From assembly GCA_036274895.1 (NCBI GenBank), contig DASUEU010000038.1, positions 182,272 to 246,271 on the forward strand: a stretch of 64,000 nucleotides of DNA, written 5' to 3'. Below are positions 30,263 through 38,397 of this stretch, in pieces. The position numbers and the translations under genes are program-made. Every line of letters starts with the position of its first letter. Position 1 is the first letter of the stretch. The notes beneath the pieces are model-generated. The model was given only the letters and a program-made list of their open reading frames with translations, was not told the origin of the DNA and did no database searches. The stretch comes from CALMKX01 sp036274895. Its GTDB lineage: Bacteria; Acidobacteriota; Thermoanaerobaculia; Multivoradales; SZUA-115.

Positions 30263-31411
30263 GTGAGCACCAGATCCCTCACCAGCTTCGGCCTCGTCCT
30301 CTCCCTCTCCCTGCTCGCCCTCTCCTGCTTCGAGCCGCCGGTGGCTGAGGAGATGCGGCTCGACTTCCTGGCCAACGGGGCCGTGGCGATCGGCGTGACG
30401 GTTGAGATCGCCGGCCCGGAGAGTCAGGGCAACGCGGCCCTGGAGCGCCGCCTCGCAGCCTTGCGCCGGGAGCTGACCGAGGGCACCGACCCCTGGTCCG
30501 CCCGCTTCGCGTCTCTCGACGCCGACGCCGAGCGCTTCAGCTGGGAAAAGCGCCTCGGCAGCTTGAGCCGCGCCGAGCGTTCGGCGGTGGTCACCGACCC
30601 CGAGAAGCTCTCGGACTTCTTCCACGACGCCGTGGTGCGGGTGCTCTACACCGTTTCGGCCGAGCAGCGCCTGGCGGAGCTGTCGATCGTCCCCGGGCCG
30701 GCCACCCGGGCGAACCGCGCCGAGCGGCGCCGGGTCGAGCAGGCCCTCGGCGACTGGAGCGAGGCGATCGCTCGCTATTTCGCGGCGGCGCGCCGGCTGT
30801 GGAGCTACCTCGAGGACCATCCCGAGCGCGACCGGGCGGTTCTGGGTGGCCTCTTCGACGACCTCCTCGCGGAGGAGGTCAAGGCCGCCCTCGAGCCGGC
30901 GACGGCCGAGGAGGAGGCCCTGGTCGAGGCGCTCGGGGATCGCATGGGCGAGGTCTGGCAGGTGCTGCTGGTGTCCGAGGGCGACGATCACTCCCTGGAT
31001 GAACTGTCGCGACGGGTCTACGACCCCTTCCCGGCCCCCCTCACCCTCCGCCTGCCCGGCCCGGCCGAGTTGGTCGAGGGCTTCGAGGTCGAGCCGGAGG
31101 GCGAGCTGCGAGTGCCCGGCCTCGGCTTCTGGGCGGCCCTCGGCAGGCTCGAGGAGCGCTGGATCGCCCCCGATCCCTTGTTGCTCTACGTGCGCCACAA
31201 GGGAGCCGGCACCGAGCTCGACCTCGACGCCCTGCTGGGCCGAGCCCGCCGGGTGGCGAGCGAGACCGAGCTGCCGGCGCGAGAAGAGGTGCGCGAGGCG
31301 ATCGAGGACGGCTTGCGCCCGGCGCCCCTCTATCGCGCGGTGTGGGCCGTCGATCCCGAGGCCGAGCCGGCCCTGCCCTGGGAGCGTCCGGGGAAGGTGC
31401 CCGGGCGCTGA
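30263..31411 (+). CDS. Lipoprotein of unknown function
   Basis: This 382-residue protein has a lipoprotein signal (LSLLALSC, Cys22). An early strand pair (MRLDFLANGAVAIGVTVEI) is followed by a mainly helical body rich in Glu, Arg and Leu. No catalytic motif or known domain is recognised. The GTG at 30263 lacks a Shine-Dalgarno, and TAGGCT lies 8 nt upstream, so it may be translated from a leaderless transcript. It precedes the M48 peptidase gene by 33 bp on the same strand. Confidence 0.72.
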   Translation: MSTRSLTSFGLVLSLSLLALSCFEPPVAEEMRLDFLANGAVAIGVTVEIAGPESQGNAALERRLAALRRELTEGTDPWSARFASLDADAERFSWEKRLGSLSRAERSAVVTDPEKLSDFFHDAVVRVLYTVSAEQRLAELSIVPGPATRANRAERRRVEQALGDWSEAIARYFAAARRLWSYLEDHPERDRAVLGGLFDDLLAEEVKAALEPATAEEEALVEALGDRMGEVWQVLLVSEGDDHSLDELSRRVYDPFPAPLTLRLPGPAELVEGFEVEPEGELRVPGLGFWAALGRLEERWIAPDPLLLYVRHKGAGTELDLDALLGRARRVASETELPAREEVREAIEDGLRPAPLYRAVWAVDPEAEPALPWERPGKVPGR

Positions 31412-31444
31412 GCTTCGGCACGGATCCTGCTACCCTCTCGAGCC

Positions 31445-33178
31445 ATGGCCAGCTCGAAGCGCCCGTTCGCGCTCTTGGTAGTCCTCTCCGGTTTCCTCGC
31501 CGCCGCCACCTCCTCCGCCCAGACCGTCCAGGACCCGGATCTCTTCGGCAAGAGCCTGGAGGTCGCCCGCCAGGCCCTCGAGCACTTCGGTGTCGGCCAG
31601 GACGAGGCGGAGGTCGAACGGGTGGCCGAGATCGGCTACCGGGTGGCCCAGGAGAGCAACTTTGACCGCGTTCCCTTCACCTTCCACGTCGTCGAGATGT
31701 CGGCCCCGAACGCCTTCGCCCTGCCGGGAGGACAGATCTTCGTCACCACCGGCATGCTGCGCATGGGGGTCACGGACGACATGCTGGCCGGCCTCTTGGG
31801 CCACGAGATCGGCCACGTGGTGGAGCAGCACGGCATGAAGATGGAGCGCCGGGCCACCCTGCTCCAGGTGCTCTCCCAGGCCCTGGTGATCGGAGCTCTG
31901 GTGGGGGCAGGGAACAGCGGCCGCAGCAACGAAGGCATCCAGGCCCCCTACGATCCCCGCACGGGTTATGACGATCCCCGCGCCGAGATGGTCCAGGGCG
32001 TGGCCGCCAGCACCCTCGCCCTCTCCGAGCTGCTCTTGCGCAGCTACAGCCGCGACTTCGAGCGCGAGGCCGACGACGAGGGCCAGCGCTACGCCGCGGC
32101 GGCCGGCTTCACCCCCGAAGGCATGCGCGATCTGATGGCCTTGATGCGCGAGCGGCTGCCCCAATCCAAGGACTTCGGCTACTGGCAGACCCACCCCTTC
32201 TTCGAGGAGAGGGTACGGGGCGCCGAGGTTCGAGCCGGCCTGCTGATCCGTCAGCCGGCCAAGACCGCCGATGCCTACCGGGCCCGCACCCAGCAGGCCC
32301 TGCTGCAGTACGCCAAGGTCGCCAAGGTCAAGCCCGAAGCCTCGACGCTCCTCGAGACCCAGGCCCTGACCACCTGGCCCAAGGGCACGGACGCCGATCA
32401 GATCCGCCTCACCCGACTCCACGCCGCCCGCAAGGAGGTGCTGGACGCGGCGCCCCTCGAGCGGGACTACGGCGAGCTGCTCACGCGCTACCGGACCGAG
32501 CAGGCCCGGGTAGAGCGGCTGGACCCCGCGAGCAGCCTGCTCACCACCCTGGGCAGCGAGATCGGCGAGCTCGAGACCGGCCGCGCCGAGGCTTACCCCA
32601 AGGCGATCGAGGTGGTCGCCGGCGGGGTGTGGGAGACCCCTTTCTTGGAGCGCTTCCTGTCGAACTACCCGCAGGCGGCCGAGGCCCCCAAGGTAGCCCT
32701 GGCTCTGGGCGACGCCAAGAGCCGGCTGGGCAAGCCGGCCGAGGCGGTGCGCCACTACCTCGCGGCCCTGGAGCTGGGGCCGACCACCCCCGAGGGCCAG
32801 CGCGCCCTCTCCGGCCTCAAAGTGCTGGCCGGGCTGCTCGAGGACCTCGCCGCCCTCGAAGAGCTGGCCCGCCAGCAGGACGATCCCGGCCTCGCCGGCC
32901 TGGCCCGCAAGCGGCTGGCCGCGGTGGCCGGCAGCTTCAAGGACCTGACCAACGGCTCGGAGTACCTGAAGCAGTACCCCGCGGGCTCGCAGGCCGAGCC
33001 GGTCGCGGCCCGGCTGGAGGTGATCGCCGACCAGCTCTACACCGAGGTGGTGCTCTACCAGGGCATCGGCGACAGCGTCAAGGCCCTCGACCGCATCCAG
33101 CAGATCCTCACCCACGCCCCCACCTCCCGGGCAGCCGCCCGGTTGCGCGAGGGGGCGGTGGTGAGCGGCGCTTCGTGA
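31445..33178 (+). CDS. Secreted M48 family metallopeptidase with TPR domain
   Basis: This 577-residue protein has a signal peptide (cleavage near TSSAQ) and an M48 zinc peptidase domain. The motif HEIGH is at 120-124 (GLLGHEIGHVVEQHG) and the third ligand lies in FEREADDEG. The segments NAFALPGGQIFVTTGML and ADDEGQRYAAAAGFTPEGM are typical. The second half is TPR-like, as in BepA/YfgC, periplasmic enzymes that degrade or help fold outer-membrane proteins. The first conserved region and length agree with BepA-type proteins. TACCCT lies 8 nt before the ATG and there is no Shine-Dalgarno. The next gene starts 15 bases after the stop. Confidence 0.89.
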   Translation: MASSKRPFALLVVLSGFLAAATSSAQTVQDPDLFGKSLEVARQALEHFGVGQDEAEVERVAEIGYRVAQESNFDRVPFTFHVVEMSAPNAFALPGGQIFVTTGMLRMGVTDDMLAGLLGHEIGHVVEQHGMKMERRATLLQVLSQALVIGALVGAGNSGRSNEGIQAPYDPRTGYDDPRAEMVQGVAASTLALSELLLRSYSRDFEREADDEGQRYAAAAGFTPEGMRDLMALMRERLPQSKDFGYWQTHPFFEERVRGAEVRAGLLIRQPAKTADAYRARTQQALLQYAKVAKVKPEASTLLETQALTTWPKGTDADQIRLTRLHAARKEVLDAAPLERDYGELLTRYRTEQARVERLDPASSLLTTLGSEIGELETGRAEAYPKAIEVVAGGVWETPFLERFLSNYPQAAEAPKVALALGDAKSRLGKPAEAVRHYLAALELGPTTPEGQRALSGLKVLAGLLEDLAALEELARQQDDPGLAGLARKRLAAVAGSFKDLTNGSEYLKQYPAGSQAEPVAARLEVIADQLYTEVVLYQGIGDSVKALDRIQQILTHAPTSRAAARLREGAVVSGAS

Positions 33179-33192
33179 GAGGATCCGCTGCG

Positions 33193-33885
33193 ATGCGCGC
33201 TCCGCTCGTCGCCGCCCTCGCGGCCCTGATCCTTCTGCCTGCCGGCCTGAGCCCGGCGGCGGCAGCCGAAGAAACCCCGGCGCCGATCGAGAGCCGCCGC
33301 CTCAAGGTGGCCGGCCTGGATCTGCACCTGCTCGCCGCCGGCCCGCCTGAAGGGGTGACGGTGCTCCTCCTGCACGGCGCCCGCTACCAGGCCGAGACCT
33401 GGCGCGAGCTGGGGACCCTCGACCGGCTCGCCCGTGCCGGCTACCGGGCGCTCGCCCTCGACCTGCCGGGCTACGGCCGCTCCGGTCCGGCCAAGGGCTC
33501 CGCCGCGGAGCTGCTGCCCACGGTGCTGCCCCTGCTCGCCGGGGAGCCGGTGGTGGTGGTGGCACCGTCGGTCGCCGGCCTCTACGCGCTGCCCTTGGCG
33601 GCCGAGCGCCCGGACGCCCTGGCGGGCCTGGTGGTGATCGCCCCGGCCGGCCTCAAGGAGCAGCTGCCGCGGCTGGCCGGCTCGAGCCTGCTCGCCTTGA
33701 TCCTCTGGGGGGAGAAGGACGACGGGCACCCCCCCTCCCAGGCGAACGATCTGGCCAAGGCCCTGGTGAACAGCCGCAAGGTGATCTTCCCCGGCGCCGG
33801 GCACGCCGCCTATCTGGAGCAACCCGCGCTCTTCCACCAGGAGCTGCTCGGTTTCCTGGACGTCGTCCGAGCCCGGATGCGCTGA
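33193..33885 (+). CDS. Exported ABHD14B-like alpha/beta hydrolase
   Basis: This 230-residue protein has a signal peptide (LAALILLPAGLSPAAAAEE) and an alpha/beta-hydrolase fold. The oxyanion segment is VTVLLLHGARYQAETWRELG and the strand before the nucleophile is LALDLPGYGRSG. The nucleophile elbow VVVAPSVAGLYALPL has Ser in an A-P-S-V-A context rather than GxSxG. This matches the ABHD14/CIB family (SPSLSGMYSLPF in the human protein as I recall it). The C-terminal IFPGAGHAAYLEQP supplies the catalytic His. Members act as (thio)esterases or deacetylases; here the enzyme would work in the periplasm. It is in the same direction as the M48 gene and 15 bp after it. Confidence 0.8.
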   Translation: MRAPLVAALAALILLPAGLSPAAAAEETPAPIESRRLKVAGLDLHLLAAGPPEGVTVLLLHGARYQAETWRELGTLDRLARAGYRALALDLPGYGRSGPAKGSAAELLPTVLPLLAGEPVVVVAPSVAGLYALPLAAERPDALAGLVVIAPAGLKEQLPRLAGSSLLALILWGEKDDGHPPSQANDLAKALVNSRKVIFPGAGHAAYLEQPALFHQELLGFLDVVRARMR

Positions 33886-33914
33886 ACGTTTCCCTCTTTC
33901 CCCTGAGGTTCCCC

Positions 33915-34190
33915 GTGGCCAGCAAAACCAAGCAGGATCGACGCATCAGCAACGTGTTGCCCAAGCGCAGGTCGCCCGTGACCGCCCCTCGTCAGGTGGC
34001 ACGGGTGGGCCGCAACGAGCCATGCCCCTGCGGCAGCGGCAAGAAGTACAAGGACTGCCACTTCAGCCAAGGGGATGCCTACCTGAAGGAGCTGGCCCTC
34101 GAGCAGCAGCGCGAGCAACTCAAGGCGGAGCGCGAGCGGCTGAAGGCTGCCGGAGTGCCTTGGTACAAGCGCCTGTTCCTGCGCGCCTGA
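33915..34190 (+). CDS. Small SEC-C motif protein
   Basis: This 91-residue basic protein has a SEC-C zinc motif at residues 33-49 (RNEPCPCGSGKKYKDCH). Cys37, Cys39, Cys48 and His49 are the ligands, as at the SecA C-terminus. The flanks are Lys/Arg-rich with a helical C-terminal part (QREQLKAERERLKAAG). The motif binds zinc and contacts SecB or ribosomes in SecA, but small SEC-C proteins have no settled function. GTG start with GAGG about 7 bases upstream. Its 3' end overlaps the likely start of the Dnmt2-like gene, which suggests coupled expression. Confidence 0.87.
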   Translation: MASKTKQDRRISNVLPKRRSPVTAPRQVARVGRNEPCPCGSGKKYKDCHFSQGDAYLKELALEQQREQLKAERERLKAAGVPWYKRLFLRA

Positions 34191-35080
34191 GGGCGCTCGA
34201 GCTCTTCGCCGGCATCGGCGGCTTCGCCGCTGCCCTCGGCGGGGACGCCGAGGTGGTGGCCGCTCTCGACATCCATCGCGGCGCCCTCGCGGTCTACCGG
34301 GAGAACTTCCCCCACCCGGTGCGGGCCGTGACCCTCGAGTCCCTACCCGTCGCGCAGCTGGCGGCCTACCGCGCGGACCTCTGGTGGCTCTCGCCGCCCT
34401 GCCAGCCGTTCACCACCCGGGGTCTGGGCAAGGATCTCGAGGATCCCCGCTCGCGCGCCCTGTTCCATCTGATCCCCGTCCTGGGGGAGCTGCGGCCTCG
34501 GTTGGTGGCGCTCGAGAACGTCCCGGGCTTCGTCGGCTCGCGGGCCAGGGCCCGCCTCCTGGCAACCCTCGAGACCGCTGGCTACGAATGGGCCGAGCAC
34601 CTGCTCTGCCCCAGCGAGCTGGGGGTGCCGAACCGCCGGCAGCGCTACTACCTGGCGGCGGCTCTCGGTGGTGGCCTGCGCCCGCTCGAGAAGGTGCCAG
34701 CCGAGTTTCGGCCCACCGAGTTTCGCCCCCTGCTCGCCTACCTGGACGCGGAGCCCGAAGCTGACCTGTGGATCGACCCCGAGCTGGCCCGCCGCTACCA
34801 GGGCGCCCTCGACGTGGTCCACGCCGACGACCCCCTAGCCCGCACCGCCTGCTTCACCGCCGCCTACGGCCACTCGCCGGTGAGGAGCGGATCCTACCTG
34901 GCCACGCCCACGGGCCTGCGCCGCTTCTCGCCGCAGGAGGTGCTGCGCTTGCTCGGCTTCCCGGAGAGCTACCGCCTGCCCCCCGACCTCCCCCGCCAGG
35001 CCGCCTGGCGTCTCGCCGGCAACAGCCTCTCGGTGCCCGCCGTGCGGGCGGTGCTGGGGACTCTGCCCGGGCTGGGTTGA
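34160..35080 (+). CDS. Dnmt2-like C5-cytosine methyltransferase, candidate tRNA methylase
   Basis: This is a single-domain C5 methyltransferase of about 306 residues. Motif I is LELFAGIGGF, the catalytic motif IV is SPPCQPFTTRG (Cys81), motif VI is ENVPGF, motif VIII is NRRQRYYLAA and motif X is GNSLSVPAV. Two features match Dnmt2 (TRDMT1) rather than DNA restriction-modification enzymes: PPCQPFT followed by a small residue run to RSRALFHLI, and the CFT motif in TACFTAAYGHSPVRSGSYL, followed by FSPQEVLRLLGFPE. Bacterial Dnmt2 of Geobacter methylates C38 of a tRNA. The start is uncertain: TTG at 34160 has GGAG upstream; CTG at 34187, overlapping the SEC-C stop, is an alternative. No restriction endonuclease is nearby. 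Confidence 0.87.
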   Translation: MVQAPVPARLRALELFAGIGGFAAALGGDAEVVAALDIHRGALAVYRENFPHPVRAVTLESLPVAQLAAYRADLWWLSPPCQPFTTRGLGKDLEDPRSRALFHLIPVLGELRPRLVALENVPGFVGSRARARLLATLETAGYEWAEHLLCPSELGVPNRRQRYYLAAALGGGLRPLEKVPAEFRPTEFRPLLAYLDAEPEADLWIDPELARRYQGALDVVHADDPLARTACFTAAYGHSPVRSGSYLATPTGLRRFSPQEVLRLLGFPESYRLPPDLPRQAAWRLAGNSLSVPAVRAVLGTLPGLG

Positions 35081-35088
35081 GCGGGGGC

Positions 35089-35134
35089 GAGTGACTGAAG
35101 TCACTCTCTACCCATAAACGTCCCTGGCGGGACG
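35089..35134. repeat. Two short hairpins after the Dnmt2-like gene
   Basis: GAGTGACT/AGTCACTC (35089-35106, 2-nt loop) and CGTCCC/GGGACG (35119-35134, 4-nt loop) follow the stop directly. They lead into the large inverted repeat at 35161-35230, so this gap is a cluster of palindromic units. Confidence 0.55.
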
Positions 35135-35160
35135 GGGAGACGCTGCCTTCGAGGTGACGC

Positions 35161-35230
35161 CTTTGGAGTGCGGCGACGTGTCGCCGCTTTCAAGCGTTCC
35201 AAAGCGGCGACACGTCGCCGCACTCCAAAG
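35161..35230. repeat. Perfect 30-bp inverted repeat
   Basis: Bases 35161-35190 and 35201-35230 are exact reverse complements, with a 10-nt loop (CAAGCGTTCC). Each arm contains GGAGTGCGGCGACGTGTCGC, which is itself partly self-complementary and related to the palindrome at 8708-8739. It lies between two converging genes. Confidence 0.85.
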
Positions 35231-35299
35231 CGCAGCCGCAGAGCTTCTCGTCCCCCCCCTCCGGGCTCCCCCTCTGCCAGGGACCGCAGGCGTGAGGGC

Positions 35300-38281
35300 C
35301 TACTTACACCGCGCCTCGCCCGCCCCGTCGGTCACCCGGCCGAGGCCGTCGAGGGCGTATTGGAGGCCGTCACGGGCGCCTTCGGGCAGCGCGCGATAGA
35401 GGGCGATGGACTCGCAAAGCAGGGCCACGATGGCGGCCGTGGGCACGGGCTCGCTGAGCGCGGTGGCCTTGCTCTTGAGGAAACCGGCACGGTTGAGCAA
35501 AGTGCCGGCGAGGCTCTGGCCGCCGCCGTCGGGCAAGCGCCGGAGCATCGCCTCGGCCTCGCCGAACAGGCGCTCGGCCCGCGCCAGGTCCTCCCGGCTT
35601 CCGGTTCGCCGCCCTCTCCCGGCCAGCAGCTGGGCATGGAGGCTCAAGTTGATCGCCGCATCGCCGGGCGAGCCTCCCGCCGCGGCGAGGATCCGCTCCG
35701 CCTCGGTGAGCAGGCGGTCCGCCTCGGCCTCTCGCGCCGGGTCCGGGCCGCCACCGGGCACGGCCGGGGCGGCCAGCAGGCGGGCGAGGTTGCCGAGGCT
35801 GTTGGCCACGGCCGGATGGCCGTCGCCCAGCAGCTCGCGGCGCAGGGCGAGGGCCTCGCGGTACGCGGGCTCGGCCTCGGCGCCCCTGCCCTGCTGCTCG
35901 AGGGTGAAAGCCAGGTTGTTGAGGGCGTTGGCAGTGTCGGGATGCCGAGGCTCCACCTGCCGAAAAAGCTCCAGGGCCCGGCGGAAGCCGACCGCGGCCT
36001 TCTCGAGACGCCCGGACCGGATGTGGAGCCCCGCCAGGTCGTTGACGTGGTGAGCCAGGCGCAGGTTCAGCTCCTTGGGGTCTTCAGGTCGCCCCTCGGG
36101 GCTCTGGACCAGCTTCTCGGCCAGCTCGACCCCCTGCTCGAGCAGGGGCTCCGCTTCCTCGAAGCGGCCGGCGGCGGTGTAGCAGGCCCCAAGCGTCTCC
36201 AGACACTCTGCCAGCCGGGGCGAGTCCGCCGGACCGTGCCGCCGGGCCAGGGCCAGGGCTTCCTGGAGCAGCGCCTCGGCCTCCTGGCCGGGGTCCCCAC
36301 GCTCGACCAGCAGGCCCCCGAGGTGGAGGAGGCTGTCGGCCAGACCCAGAGGGTCGGCCGGGTCCAGCCGGCGCCGGAGGCCGAGGGCCTTGCGCAGCTG
36401 CGGCTCGGCCTGGTCATAGCGGCCCAGGTTCTTCCACGCCAGGCCCAGGGTGTCGCGCACCGCGGCTTCCACCGCCGGCTCCGGCCGCCGCACGAACGAC
36501 GCCTCGGCCTCGCGCTCCCAGTGGCCGAGGGCCTCCTCTACGGTGGCCTCGCGGGAAAGGCCGAGGCGGGGGTCGGAAGAGGAGAGCAGGCTCTGGAGAA
36601 TGCCGGTGACCCTCGTGGCCTTGTCCCGCTCCCGCTCCACCTGGCGCCGGCGGCTCTGCTCGGAGACGAAGCCCACGCCGAGCAGCAACGCCAGCACCGC
36701 CGCCGCGCCCAGGCCCCAGCGCAACCGGACCTGCTGGACCCGGCGCCGCCGCTCCGCCTCGGCCCGGCGGCGCCTCTGCGGCAGGGCCCGCAGGCGCTCG
36801 GCCAGCTCGTGGGCGCTGCCGAGACGCTCCTGCGGGTCGCCGTGGACACAGGCGCGGATGTCCTCGCGCAGCAGCTCGTCGTCCACCTGTCTCTCCCAGC
36901 CCACCGCCAGAGGCCGTCCGAGATCCCCCACCACCAGCTGGTAGAGCAGGACCCCCAGGGCGTAGATGTCGCCCTGGATGGTGAAGGGCTTGCCGGCCAG
37001 AGTCTCGGGCGGCGCGTAGATCCGCGTGCCCGTGCGGGAGGATTCATTGCCGGCGAGCAGCGTCTCGGTGAAGCCGGTGACGGTGATCCCCAGCTCGGCA
37101 AGGCGCGAGGGGCCGGTGAGCACGCCGATGCCGAAGTCCGCCAGCCGGGGCCGGGGCTGGCCGTCCTCCCCCAGATAGATCAACAGGTTCGAGGGCTTCA
37201 GATCCTTGTGTAGCACACCCACGTCGTGCGCCGACCCGAGGGCCGTGGCGGTACGCGCCACCAGGTCCAGGCGCACGGCGAGCGGCACCCGGTCGATGCC
37301 GCCCTGACGCGCCGCCCAGTCGGAGAGGCTGCCGTGCTCGGAGTACTCGCTCTCGAGAAAGTAGGGCGGCTCGTCGAGCTGGACCTCGAAGAGGCGGGCG
37401 ATGTCGCCCCGCTCGCCCAGCGCCGAGCGCAGCAGGCGGAAGAGGGTCAGCTCCCGCTTGAAGCTGCGCAGGCGCTCGGCATCGAAGCAGAACTTGAAGA
37501 TACGCTCGGTCCTGGTGCGGCTGTTGCGGCCCAGCCAGGCCTCGCCGAAGCCCCCCTCCCCCACCTTGCCGACCAGCTCCCAGCCCTCGCGGAAGGGGAT
37601 CGGCAGGCCCACGGCCGGCCGCCAGCCGAGGGTGGGCTCCTCTCCCGGGGGCACGTCGCGCCGGGCCTTCTCGCTGTCCGGAGGCGGGCTGAGGGGCGCC
37701 AGTCCGGCCGCCCCCACTTCGAAGACCGGCAGGGGCTCGTCCTGGCCCTTGAACAGATAGCTGCCGTGCGCCCGCCATTCCAGGGCATGGCCGGCGGCGA
37801 GGCCGGGGGCCGGGGGATGCTCGCGCAGGTACTGGCGGGCATCGTCGAAGACGTTGCGGGAGACCAGGATCTGCCCCGGCAGAGCGAGGCCCATAATCCG
37901 CGCCGCCAAGTCCACCGGCAGGCCCACCAGCTTGGGCGGGGCCCCGCCCTCGTCCGGCAGCACTTCGACCTGGCCGCTGTGCAGACCCACCCGGACCTCG
38001 AGGGGCTCGAGGCCCCAGGATTCGGCGCGCAGGGCCTGGACGAAGCGCAGGGCCGCCCCCACGGCCGAGTCCACGCGCTCGAAGTGGGCCAGGAAGCCGT
38101 CCCCGGTGTCCTTGTTGATCTCGGCGTCCGGGCAGGGGGCGAGGCTCTGGCGGAACAGGGCGTCGTGGCGGGAGATCAGCCGAGAGTAGGCCGCAACGCC
38201 CAGACGGCTCTTCTTGTCCACCGACCCGACGACGTCGGTGAACAGCAAGACCATGAGGCGGGAGGCCTGCTCGCTCTCCAT
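35300..38281 (-). CDS. Class III nucleotidyl cyclase-Ser/Thr kinase-TPR fusion
   Basis: This 993-residue protein joins three modules. At residues 8-150 is a class III cyclase domain with metal Asp16 (FTDVVGS) and Asp61 (INKDTGDGF). Lys57 suits ATP, but Asp124 occupies the place of the transition-state Asn in VNxAAR (VDLAARI). At 235-510 is a Hanks-type kinase with glycine loop GEGGFGEAW, Lys263, HKDLKPSN at 358-365 and DFG at 382-384. A membrane helix follows at about 533-553 (LGAAAVLALLLGVGFVS). From about 590 to the end are TPR repeats, presumably extracytoplasmic. Kinase-TPR proteins are common in Acidobacteriota; the cyclase at the N-terminus is less usual. The cytoplasmic part would turn a ligand signal into phosphorylation and possibly cAMP. 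Confidence 0.88.
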   Translation of the reverse strand: MESEQASRLMVLLFTDVVGSVDKKSRLGVAAYSRLISRHDALFRQSLAPCPDAEINKDTGDGFLAHFERVDSAVGAALRFVQALRAESWGLEPLEVRVGLHSGQVEVLPDEGGAPPKLVGLPVDLAARIMGLALPGQILVSRNVFDDARQYLREHPPAPGLAAGHALEWRAHGSYLFKGQDEPLPVFEVGAAGLAPLSPPPDSEKARRDVPPGEEPTLGWRPAVGLPIPFREGWELVGKVGEGGFGEAWLGRNSRTRTERIFKFCFDAERLRSFKRELTLFRLLRSALGERGDIARLFEVQLDEPPYFLESEYSEHGSLSDWAARQGGIDRVPLAVRLDLVARTATALGSAHDVGVLHKDLKPSNLLIYLGEDGQPRPRLADFGIGVLTGPSRLAELGITVTGFTETLLAGNESSRTGTRIYAPPETLAGKPFTIQGDIYALGVLLYQLVVGDLGRPLAVGWERQVDDELLREDIRACVHGDPQERLGSAHELAERLRALPQRRRRAEAERRRRVQQVRLRWGLGAAAVLALLLGVGFVSEQSRRRQVERERDKATRVTGILQSLLSSSDPRLGLSREATVEEALGHWEREAEASFVRRPEPAVEAAVRDTLGLAWKNLGRYDQAEPQLRKALGLRRRLDPADPLGLADSLLHLGGLLVERGDPGQEAEALLQEALALARRHGPADSPRLAECLETLGACYTAAGRFEEAEPLLEQGVELAEKLVQSPEGRPEDPKELNLRLAHHVNDLAGLHIRSGRLEKAAVGFRRALELFRQVEPRHPDTANALNNLAFTLEQQGRGAEAEPAYREALALRRELLGDGHPAVANSLGNLARLLAAPAVPGGGPDPAREAEADRLLTEAERILAAAGGSPGDAAINLSLHAQLLAGRGRRTGSREDLARAERLFGEAEAMLRRLPDGGGQSLAGTLLNRAGFLKSKATALSEPVPTAAIVALLCESIALYRALPEGARDGLQYALDGLGRVTDGAGEARCK

Positions 38282-38342
38282 GGCTCGACCCTCTCTGGTG
38301 GTTACGACAGGGTAGCACGGGGCGGATGAGGGGGTCGGATGA

Positions 38343-38372
38343 AACGAAAACGGGCGGCCCGGAGGCCGCCCG
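38343..38372 (-). terminator. Intrinsic terminator of the IPTL-CTERM gene
   Basis: On the minus strand CGGGCGGCC and GGCCGCCCG form a 9-bp stem (38351-38359/38364-38372) with a 4-nt loop, followed by TTTTCGTTTC. It lies about 25 bases after the stop of the IPTL-CTERM gene. Confidence 0.85.
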
Positions 38373-38397
38373 CTGAAGACTACGAAAGAGCCTGCGG

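Noticed and set aside
34160..35080. Reading the C5 methyltransferase as part of a restriction-modification system
   Set aside because: There is no endonuclease or specificity gene nearby, the target-recognition region is short, and the CFT signature points to Dnmt2.
35161..35230. CRISPR-like repeats
   Set aside because: There are only two copies, they are inverted rather than direct, and no spacer array or cas gene is present.
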